DNA from: Rariloculus sp965263005
GTDB taxonomy: Bacteria; Pseudomonadota; Gammaproteobacteria; Steroidobacterales; Rariloculaceae
Reading direction: 5' to 3'
DNA: 64,000 nt
Assembly: GCF_965263005.1 (NCBI RefSeq)
Contig: NZ_OZ253579.1
Coordinates: 1,860,001 to 1,924,000, forward strand
Shown: one piece after another, positions 51,461 to 59,085 of the stretch
Layout of the letters: the number at the start of each line of letters is the position of its first letter
How positions within the stretch are numbered: the stretch's first letter is position 1
The notes under the pieces: generated by a model
Seen by the model: only the letters and a program-made list of their open reading frames with translations
Database searches by the model: none
What the model was told of the DNA's origin: nothing
Program-made: the position numbers and the translations under genes

Positions 51461-52198
51461 TCAATCGCTTCCCTGGTCGGATGTGGACCGCCGCAGGCGG
51501 CTGTTTGCCCACCCGTCCACATCGGTTCGCGCGTAACTCACCCGCCGGCCGAACTTGCCAAAGCGAGGACCCTCGCCACTGATGCGGTAGCGCTCAAGCG
51601 TGCGAGGACTGAGTCCCAACAGCGATGCGGCCTCGCGCGTGCTCAGATATTCCGGGTGATCCTTCATCGTGCTTTCTCCTCCTGCTCCGGCAAAACGTGG
51701 TCGCTCCGCCTGGCCGTTGGCGCCCGCTCGCAAGCCATCGCGCCGCACCACGGCCGCTCGAATGGCCAGCTGTTCGGCGACGCGCAGATTCGCGCCCATC
51801 CAGGCGCGCACCCGGTCCACGGTGCTCAACCGCGGCGACGCGCCGCGGCGAAGCCTGGAGACGAACGACGGATCGTTCACCGCGTAGTGGCCCAGCCAAT
51901 GCGCCTTGCTCCCGGTGATGGCGATAAACGTTTCCACCTCACACCGGAACCACGGGCCAAAGAGCGGTTCGCCCATGAACGCCAGCACCGTGTCCGCCGT
52001 TTTCAACCCCACCGAGCTGCCGCGCTTGAGCCGGTGGCTTATGAAGCCCCGATCGCCAAGCGCCAGGTCCCCGAAGCGCCGCGCGCTCATTCGCTCGCGC
52101 TTGCGGTACACCATGATCAGGCGGCGCAACGTGCGATCGAGGGAGGCCTCGAAGAAACCGTCCGAAAGCGAGTCGATCCATGTGCGCCGTGCCGTCAT
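51461..52198 (-). CDS. Multi-HTH transcriptional regulator (two Cro-like repeats fused to an AlpA-like domain)
   Basis: The 245-aa protein has three DNA-binding-like parts: LGDRGFISHRLKRGSSVGLK (about 48-67) and VNDPSFVSRLRRGASPRLST (about 107-126), which resemble each other, and a C-terminal AlpA/excisionase-type winged helix (LSTREAASLLGLSPRTLERY, about 185-204, with GEGPRFGKFGRRVSYARTDV). A strong internal site (AGGAGGAGA) precedes ATG 51667, in frame with the C-terminal domain, so a separate 68-aa AlpA-like protein may also be made. It lies just upstream of traA and probably controls the transfer operon or excision. Confidence 0.75.
   Translation of the reverse strand: MTARRTWIDSLSDGFFEASLDRTLRRLIMVYRKRERMSARRFGDLALGDRGFISHRLKRGSSVGLKTADTVLAFMGEPLFGPWFRCEVETFIAITGSKAHWLGHYAVNDPSFVSRLRRGASPRLSTVDRVRAWMGANLRVAEQLAIRAAVVRRDGLRAGANGQAERPRFAGAGGESTMKDHPEYLSTREAASLLGLSPRTLERYRISGEGPRFGKFGRRVSYARTDVDGWANSRLRRSTSDQGSD
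51668..51685 (-). promoter_or_regulatory. Internal ribosome binding site inside the regulator gene
   Basis: AGGAGGAGA lies about 7-15 bases before an in-frame ATG at 51667. The site could start a separate 68-aa AlpA-like protein from the same frame as the 245-aa regulator. Confidence 0.5.
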
Positions 52199-52344
52199 GG
52201 CCCCGAAAATAGAAGGGCCGCGATTTCGTATCAATATGTTTTTATAGGGGTTTTACAGCGCGTGGGCGACAATCGCCGACACATCCCCCCATCGCTCCGC
52301 ACTGCTACGCTTGGCTACGATAAAAAAATTTGCCGGTCGGTGAG
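52199..52344 (-). promoter_or_regulatory. Candidate promoter region of the transfer operon
   Basis: The segment upstream of the regulator ATG is AT-rich on the minus strand and contains a TATAAA-like element (near 52244) before the start at 52198. A direct repeat GCTACG, four bases apart, lies at 52304-52319 on the plus strand. No -35 element can be assigned with confidence. Confidence 0.35.
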
Positions 52345-52577
52345 CCATTCACGCCCGAATCGGGGTCACCTGCGCAACGGGCACGACAAGAACCGGCCAA
52401 CTGTGCGTTTTGCGGGACGGCAACGGGCTCTTGGTCAGACTGATCGAGTACGTGCAGGGGGCCAGCCCGCCCCGACTGCGGCCGATTGCCGCCAACCCGG
52501 ACTTTGCTGTCTGCACCTGCCTCGCCCACGACGCCCACGTCCTCGGCACGGTGCAGTGCAGCTTTCAGCCGGTTTAG
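52345..52577 (+). pseudogene. Possible ORF remnant
   Basis: A frame without a good start reads QLCVLRDGNGLLVRLIEYVQ, then SPPRLRPIAANPDFAVCTC and AHVLGTVQCSFQPV before a TAG at 52575-52577. Composition is protein-like, but there is no start codon or ribosome binding site, so it may be the tail of a truncated gene. I do not recognise it. Confidence 0.3.
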
Positions 52578-52619
52578 CCCGGCCGTATCGTTGGACTTGA
52601 CGGCCCTCAAGGGCCACCA

Positions 52620-52839
52620 TCGCGGTTCAGGCGTTGTTCGCCCCTCGAGCCACGCCGAGGATATCCTCCCCGATGCTGGCCGCGATCCGGGCCGCGATCC
52701 GGGCCGCCGATTCCTTCACCGAATCCTGCGCCAGATGCGCGTAGCGCGCCGTGGTCTGCACCTGCGTGTGCCCGAGCAGCTTGCCGATCACCGGCAGGCT
52801 TTCGCCCAGCGCCAGCGCACGGGAGGCAACGCATCCCAA
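52620..52839 (-). pseudogene. Second tyrosine integrase C-terminal remnant
   Basis: On the minus strand the frame reads SRALALGESLPVIGKLLGHT, then QVQTTARYAHLAQDSVKE, then AARIAARIAAS and a short new tail. It is very similar in DNA to the remnant at 18.9-19.3 kb, with the opposite orientation. It keeps the Arg-Tyr of the active site but lacks everything before the Ala-Ser-Arg of the R-H box: the DNA diverges near 52810. A 12-bp duplication (GCGGCCCGGATC) adds one Ala-Arg-Ile-Ala unit. It is inactive. Confidence 0.85.
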
Positions 52840-53025
52840 ACATCCTGCCCATGCGCCGGAAAATCAAACAGCAAACCTTGAACGAGCGGCGACGGCAGCA
52901 CCGTCAGAACAAGGTGGCTTGAAGGAAACCAGATGAGCCGGTTACTCTCTTAAATCCAAGCCCCTTCTGTCCGAAAGGTTCTGACGACGTACAGTGAAAA
53001 TAGCATTTCAGATCTGCGCCTCGAG

Positions 53026-53544
53026 TTAGTACTCGGCTAGGTCGGTCTCTCCAATCTCTTCCAAGCGGGCAACAAGAGCATGAAAGCGGACAGGCTGTAT
53101 CTTGCCCGCCTCATATAGTCGCTTGACGGTCAAATGGGGATTCATGATCAGCACATGCGAGAACGGACCGTGCCGGCCTTCCTGTACTCCTATAAAGCCA
53201 AGATCCGCAAGGATCCGCATCCGTTGCCGCCATGTTGAGTCGGCCCGTTGACCCGTGAATCCGGACTCGAACGCAAACTCGGCTGGACTCCTGATGTCGA
53301 CAACGGAGGCTTCGCGTACCCAGCACCAGAGGGTCAGATATGTAGCTGATAGCGGCCTGCCTTTGGACAAGGTGTCCATAATCTGCATGACGTGCTGCAG
53401 ACCCCTCGGAATGGTGGTGAAGCCATCATGCCGATCCCGGTGCCACAGGTCGTTGTCGTCAACGTCGCCCCAAAACCGGTGCCGAAGCTTTTTCTGCGCC
53501 TTGTCGATCTTCGATTCACCCTTCTTTCTTTCCCTCTGTGTCAC
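53026..53544 (-). CDS. Hypothetical protein (172 aa), plasmid-type
   Basis: The protein begins MTQRERKKGESKIDKAQKKL and continues with GFTTIPRGLQHVMQIMDTLS, ATYLTLWCWVREASVV, FAFESGFTGQRADSTWRQRM and LGFIGVQEGRHGPFSHVLI. The middle-to-C-terminal part has the look of a winged helix. I recall similar conserved hypothetical proteins on plasmids but not a function. It is alone between the integrase remnant and a gene-free stretch. Confidence 0.6.
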   Translation of the reverse strand: MTQRERKKGESKIDKAQKKLRHRFWGDVDDNDLWHRDRHDGFTTIPRGLQHVMQIMDTLSKGRPLSATYLTLWCWVREASVVDIRSPAEFAFESGFTGQRADSTWRQRMRILADLGFIGVQEGRHGPFSHVLIMNPHLTVKRLYEAGKIQPVRFHALVARLEEIGETDLAEY

Positions 53545-54396
53545 GATCTGTGCGTCCTAGTCAAAATCTGATAAGTGAATACCGGCCTGTCACAAGGCAA
53601 TTATCAACGGACAACTCAATAAATTAAATAGAAAACAATGAGTTATTGGTGTTTATTGGGTATGAAACGATTGAAATTCGCGCCGAATGTCGGGTTGCGT
53701 GCAGAAGTAAATGGCTCAACTCAATGTTGGAGATGAAGTATATGCATCGGTCGTTCGATGTGCAATCAGCCACTTACGGCGGGTCGGGTCCTCCCGGTAC
53801 TCCTAGTGCTCTTGTCCTCCTGTCCTCTTGTGCTCTGGGGCCGTGGGGGAATGATGAGGCGAAAACATGCCGGTCCAGTTGGCCGAAAATGCAACTCTTG
53901 GCGTGGAAAACCTTTGGATCACCACTCCGCAACTGCAACCCCACCGTCTCGCAAATATTTTCCTTTTCCAACTCACGCACCGGCGCCGCTTTCATCTCGG
54001 GACCGTTGTGGCGTTATTGTTCACGTTCGGCTCTCCGTCCGAAATCCCGGACGCATTTCGGGTACCGGCTCTACCGATTTCGGTAATACGATACGGTCTC
54101 CCGTGGAGCCTTCCAACCGCGCGCGGGGTGTATCGCAATCGTCCGTCACCAGTTCCGCGCCATGGCACGCGCGGCTAAACTCAACAGACCAATCGATTGC
54201 CTGCGCTGGCTGAGACTGCCCGGGCAACGCCCTTCAATCGGCCGCACGTACGGCCTATCCGTATGTCGGTTTTCTTGAGCTTTCGCCATATCTCCTGTCT
54301 TGGGCCAACCGCGATGATTCGCGCTGAACCGCTATTCCATTAGACTTCCCGCCCCCACGCGACCTCTTTAAGCCCCCACAATCCAACGGAGACGCC
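53545..54396. other. No complete gene seen
   Basis: The open frames here have poor composition for coding DNA and no convincing starts. The first 60 bases are AT-rich and probably hold the promoter of the leftward gene at 53026. I see no RNA gene. Confidence 0.4.
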
Positions 54397-54576
54397 ATGG
54401 ACGATCGGAACGTTTCAGCGATTCGGCAACTTTTCAGGACACTTGACGTTTGACGACACCTGTCGGGCTACCGACTCGAAGGACGGCTGGCTGCCTTCTT
54501 CGAGGGACTTCAGAGGTTCTTCCTGGACGAGGATGCGGACGGGAAAATCGAGATAGCCGGAAACGCAATCCGTTGA
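54397..54576 (+). pseudogene. 60-codon gene with one in-frame TGA
   Basis: GGAG and an ATG at 54397 open a frame reading MDDRNVSAIRQLFRTLDV, then an in-frame TGA (54451-54453), then RHLSGYRLEGRLAAFFEGLQ, RFFLDEDADGKIEI and a stop at 54574-54576. Both halves look like protein and share one frame. This is most simply a small gene inactivated by one nonsense mutation, or a frame that restarts downstream. I do not recognise the family. Confidence 0.45.
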
Positions 54577-54755
54577 GGATATAGGATAGTAAAAGGGTAC
54601 AGTGGTTCTGATCCCCGTTACGTGCAGCGGTTGCATGCCGTATGTCTGAAGGTTAGTGCATGCGGAAATCATGAATGTTCGATGTGCTGAATGCAGAACG
54701 GAGTGACAAGAGGGTATTGCTGCAGCTCGACAATCGATGCCGGCTGTCATTTCGT

Positions 54756-57700
54756 CTACGTGAGCCGATCCAGGAACCGGTGGACAGCATCTCGAACATT
54801 TGCGTGCGTGTCACTCCTCATCGAGCTGGCCAGCGCCAGCGCCCTCTCCGGGTCGATTGCGCGGTGAGTCAGCACGTGACGAACGCCGAGCAGACGGTAC
54901 GAAGAATCCTGATCGCTGCAGAGGTCGCACAGGGTTGAGAGGTCTTCGGAGCGGTACGGGACATCGCTGCCGAGGAGTTTTTCGCATTGTCTCGAGGAAA
55001 ACCGTTTCGCGACTATGCTTTCGACCAGCCTGGACATCTCGTCGCTCGAGTCTCCGGCGACGCCGATCAGCCCGTCGATGGCGGCAGCGCGGACATCGGT
55101 CCTTGGATCGCCCGTCAGGTCGGCGAGCTCCTCGAACGTAGGCGGCGCAATGACACACAGCGTACGAAGCAGGGCCTCCCTGGGGCTCTCCGGGACGGTG
55201 CCGCTACCGGTTGGGTACGGTGCTTCGTTTTCGCGCCAGTAACCGCTCGCCGACCGGAGCAAATCCGCGAGCCACGTGTCGGCGCTCGAAGCGGTTTGCT
55301 GGCACCATCGCGCCGCAGCCGCCGCGGTCCTGGCGTTGCGGTTGAGGAGTCGTTTCTCCAGAACTGCCAGATGGGATGGCGTCATCCTGCACCCTCCGTT
55401 TTTTAGATTTTCGAACAGATGGTGCAGCCCGGATGTATCGCGACCGCCGAGCCTGTGAATGAGCAGTTCGCAGCCGTCGGAAAGCTCATACGTCAGCGCG
55501 GCTGCCCAGTGCAGAGCATCCCCGGATGCCTCCGAGAGCAGACGCTGGCAAACGGTGCGAAGGGCGACGCCATCAAAGCGCGCGGCGATGAAATGAGCTG
55601 CTAGGCGCTGAACCCATTCCGAGGGATGCTGAACGAGGCCTTCGACCAGGCCCATGTCGATTTCGAATTCGCTGCCGCGACTCCAATCGGCTTCCGCTGC
55701 ATCCACGTTTGGCAGAACGTCCAGAGAGGAGCACCAGGTCCCGTCCCGGCGAAACGACTCGACGGTGGCAATGGCCTGCCTTCCTTCTGCGGCGAGCCTC
55801 TCCGCATCCAGCTCGAACACTTGCGCGGCTGCGCAAACCAACGTGTGAACCGCGTCAAGCCGAGTGCCGTCTGACAGCCAGACATACACATCTCGCACAG
55901 GCACCTCCATGATTCCAGCCAGTCGAAAGAATGCTCCAAGGCACTTCAGTTCCGTGCGCAGGGGAGGACCTTCGTAATCCCTCAAAAACGCAGTTGGCAC
56001 GACCTCGGTCAGTAGTGCCTCGCTAGCTGCATAAAACTCATCGGGAATGGAGAACCCGATCGCTCCGTACGATTCGGCTCGCCGGAACGGTGGGCGCGAC
56101 AGGTCCTTCCGGCCCAATCCCGTAAGCAACGCCTCCAACCGGGAAAGGAAACCGACCGAGGCACTCAATTGCGAGTTCCAGACTTCGGCGGTCAGCCGTT
56201 CCTGGTACTCGGCGTCCTGGTCCGAAAGCAGCGATTTGAGCGCTCCCAGAATGAAGTTCTCAAAGACACCGCGCTCAGGCACCGGTCCGAAAGGCGAAAT
56301 CGATCTCCGATGAACGAAAAAGTCCTTCTTTTCACTACGATCCATGAAGTGAACCAAGGCGTCTTCCAGAACGCTTCGTTCCACGGTGCCGGGAAAATGA
56401 CGTGCGAGGACCGCCCAGCCGACGAGCCGCGACCACTCCATTGGCGCCTGTAGAAGAGCGAAAGCGATTTGTTTGACCTCCGCCATCCGGCTGAGATCGT
56501 GTTCGGTCAGGCAAAGCCCTACGCGGTAGGCCTTCTGGCGATCCTCGGATCGGGCAAGCGCGAACACGCTTTCCACGAACGACCTCCGCTGCGCGGGCGA
56601 CAGGGAGACCTCGGGACGGGCAAGCACCCGAAATATAAGATCCAGTGTCGATTTGTCCGGCTCTACGGCCTCGAACTCCGCGATCAGCAATTCCGCTAGC
56701 ACGGTCGCCAACCGAGTCCCGGCGGCGAAGTCCAGAATCTCCTCCCAGTCGGGGTTCGCCAGAACGGATTCTATCGCGTGGCGCGCCTCGTCCGGCTCCA
56801 TTTCCGACAAATGGCGAGCGGCCGCGAACTCCCCGCACGTCTTGTGAATGAAGGCAATTAGGTCGATGCTGGGATGCCGCAGGCGCTCGATCACACCTTT
56901 CTCTTCCCAGTACCCGATGGAAGCTTCGACGACGGTGAGGGCCTGCAGCGGCGTCTTGCGGAGGGCTTGCTCCATCGTCTGTGCGCACTGTCTCTCGAGC
57001 TCTTCCGCGGTGCGGAGAGGCGATGCGGCAATCAGCCAGCCCAGTTCGTTCAGGACGCTGTTGCGGATCGACCTGGGCGGCGGTTCGGGTCCGGCCTGAC
57101 GGCCCGTCGAGGCACCGTCAATGAGGCGGAAGATGCGCTGGTAGAGTTCCAGCTTGGTTTTGCTTGCATCTTTCCAGTTAAGGAACAAGGCGGCGCCGAA
57201 CGCGAGGAGAAGCGGACTTCTGGCGAGTACCCGAGAGGCGCCGCCTTCCTCCAGGTAGGCTCGGATTCGGGGGAGAAGTTCGTCCGTCTCCTCCCCGCTG
57301 TCCTCGTCGAGCGCACACCGGCACAAGGTCTCCAGGTGCCTTGCAGTATCTTCTTCAGCCAGAGGCACGATCTCGTAGTGGCGCCAATCGTGAAGTTCGG
57401 TGGTGCTGTACCCGATCGGCCGTGTGGTCACCACGATGCGATAGGACGGGTGAGATGCGGCGATGTCTTTCAGACCGGCCGAGATGTCGAATTGTTGCTC
57501 GCCGCACTCGTCGAGTCCGTCGCACAGGAGAACGAGGTCGGACAAGGAAGCCGCACGGAGTCGCTCCTGGGATACCCCGCTTGCGTCCATTCCGAGCTGC
57601 ATCAGACCTTCTTCGATCCCGCAGCCGGTTTTCCGCACTCGCGTCGCCAGATCGGGCAGTCGCACCCGCAAGCTGACGCAGGAATCCTTTGCGAATACTC

Positions 57701-58721
57701 GCGCCAGGACTTTCAGCAGCAGCGACTTCCCGCTGCCGGGACCGCCGAGGACCACACACAGTTTGCGAAACGTCCCAATGGTCTTCGCATCGATCGCGTG
57801 TTGATCTGCGCGCGATTTGTGCCCCAAAGCATGATAGTCGGCCAAAGCCTCCTCAACAGAGGGTGCCTGCTCGATGGATGCGTCGCGAATCACCGCGGTC
57901 AGCGGTAGCCAGGCTCGATCCGCGGGCAATAGCCGCGAAATACCGATCACCACAAAGTGCTCCGTTCGGGACATCGTCCAGCGCAAGAGTTCGTCGCTGA
58001 TCGCGACTGGCGAGTCCCTGGAGGCGTGCTCGATATTGACTCCGGAGGCGGCCAAGCACGCCGACAGACTGCCCACGTTGCGGCGGCTCTTGCTGGCTAT
58101 GGCCGACAGGGCGTCCTGACAGAGTGCCTGCCATGCCGGGGTCACCTGGCGGTCGTCAGCGCACACTTGGCGCAGTTCCGCACGTGCAGCCGCGATCGCG
58201 TCGCCGGCATCCTCAAGTGCGGACACCGTCCTGATGCGTATGCGTGCGCAGACCGCTTCAGTGTCGTAGCCATTTTCGGCCAAGCGACTCGCCAGCCTTA
58301 GCTGTTCCGGCGACGCGCCGTCCATACGCCCGGCTCCGATTCGGTTCAACGCGAGCGCATAGCGCTGTCTCACCGGGGTGCTGGAGTTCGGACACACGAT
58401 CAGGATTCCGTAGTTGCAGCGATTGCGGTGGATTCCTTCGCACAGGGCGTCGAGAACTGCCCAGAATCGACTGTCGGCCCGAAGTCCCTTCTTTACCTGA
58501 ATCTCCACGATGCTGCCGTCCGAGAGTTGCAGCGACAAATCGTCTCCCGGTCCATCGGTCTCAAACGAAACCGAGCATGGGGCCATTCCGGTAAGGCCGT
58601 CGGTCCACTGCACGGGAATGCCGCGCAGCGTGTGGATGCCGGCGATGGCGCCGATACTTGCCTGAAAACCAAATCCGCCCGCTGCCGCGGACCCACCGAA
58701 ATTGCTTGACACGCGGTTCAT
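54756..58721 (-). CDS. Nuclease-NACHT-repeat defence protein (bNACHT / NLR-like)
   Basis: The 1,321-aa protein has a nuclease-like N-terminus of the Cap4/DUF4297 or Mrr type: GFGFQASIGAIAGIHTL (16-32), acidic Asp60/Asp61 in GPGDDLSLQL, and VEIQVKKG (72-79) with Gln75-Val-Lys77 in place of E-x-K. A NACHT ATPase follows: P-loop VLGGPGSGKSLLLKV (324-338) and Walker B LVLLCDGLDE (396-405). The last 700 residues look like helical repeats that would sense the phage product. Bacterial NACHT proteins of this type kill or cripple infected cells on recognition. It stands alone with its own promoter region upstream. Confidence 0.8.
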   Translation of the reverse strand: MNRVSSNFGGSAAAGGFGFQASIGAIAGIHTLRGIPVQWTDGLTGMAPCSVSFETDGPGDDLSLQLSDGSIVEIQVKKGLRADSRFWAVLDALCEGIHRNRCNYGILIVCPNSSTPVRQRYALALNRIGAGRMDGASPEQLRLASRLAENGYDTEAVCARIRIRTVSALEDAGDAIAAARAELRQVCADDRQVTPAWQALCQDALSAIASKSRRNVGSLSACLAASGVNIEHASRDSPVAISDELLRWTMSRTEHFVVIGISRLLPADRAWLPLTAVIRDASIEQAPSVEEALADYHALGHKSRADQHAIDAKTIGTFRKLCVVLGGPGSGKSLLLKVLARVFAKDSCVSLRVRLPDLATRVRKTGCGIEEGLMQLGMDASGVSQERLRAASLSDLVLLCDGLDECGEQQFDISAGLKDIAASHPSYRIVVTTRPIGYSTTELHDWRHYEIVPLAEEDTARHLETLCRCALDEDSGEETDELLPRIRAYLEEGGASRVLARSPLLLAFGAALFLNWKDASKTKLELYQRIFRLIDGASTGRQAGPEPPPRSIRNSVLNELGWLIAASPLRTAEELERQCAQTMEQALRKTPLQALTVVEASIGYWEEKGVIERLRHPSIDLIAFIHKTCGEFAAARHLSEMEPDEARHAIESVLANPDWEEILDFAAGTRLATVLAELLIAEFEAVEPDKSTLDLIFRVLARPEVSLSPAQRRSFVESVFALARSEDRQKAYRVGLCLTEHDLSRMAEVKQIAFALLQAPMEWSRLVGWAVLARHFPGTVERSVLEDALVHFMDRSEKKDFFVHRRSISPFGPVPERGVFENFILGALKSLLSDQDAEYQERLTAEVWNSQLSASVGFLSRLEALLTGLGRKDLSRPPFRRAESYGAIGFSIPDEFYAASEALLTEVVPTAFLRDYEGPPLRTELKCLGAFFRLAGIMEVPVRDVYVWLSDGTRLDAVHTLVCAAAQVFELDAERLAAEGRQAIATVESFRRDGTWCSSLDVLPNVDAAEADWSRGSEFEIDMGLVEGLVQHPSEWVQRLAAHFIAARFDGVALRTVCQRLLSEASGDALHWAAALTYELSDGCELLIHRLGGRDTSGLHHLFENLKNGGCRMTPSHLAVLEKRLLNRNARTAAAAARWCQQTASSADTWLADLLRSASGYWRENEAPYPTGSGTVPESPREALLRTLCVIAPPTFEELADLTGDPRTDVRAAAIDGLIGVAGDSSDEMSRLVESIVAKRFSSRQCEKLLGSDVPYRSEDLSTLCDLCSDQDSSYRLLGVRHVLTHRAIDPERALALASSMRSDTHANVRDAVHRFLDRLT

Positions 58722-59085
58722 TGCGCTCCCGGCTTGTATGTCGTCAGCATTCTGCCTGCGCCCAGGGTATGCGGGGAACCCATCCCGAACGCTGTTAACG
58801 AGGCGCTGAATGGGCGGAAGGGGCCGACCATTGAGCTGCCTGCGTTCTCGCTCCGATTGCGGTACCGGTTACTGTCGTGACGGAGCTTCCGAATCTCGCA
58901 TCTCTGCCACACAAGGCTTGCAACCCGCCCCAAAGTCATATCATTCAGAATTTGAATCTTGTCGATCATGGCCAGGTCAACCACTGGGTTTGCAAGCCGC
59001 AGGTGTTTTGAATCCAATTGCTGCGCGCGCAGTGGGCATGATGTGGGCCTGCCGAGCCATGCGGGGAAAATCGTCCGGAGGCGAT
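58722..59085. other. Intergenic region, no gene seen
   Basis: No supported gene occupies this stretch. It separates the end of the 736-aa membrane-protein gene from the start of the NACHT gene, so it should hold the NACHT promoter. I see no clear repeat or terminator. Confidence 0.4.

Noticed and set aside
53646..54213. Overlapping plus-strand frames of 103-151 aa
   Set aside because: They lie in three frames over the same DNA with Ser/Pro/Arg-rich composition and no consistent start; no gene is supported.
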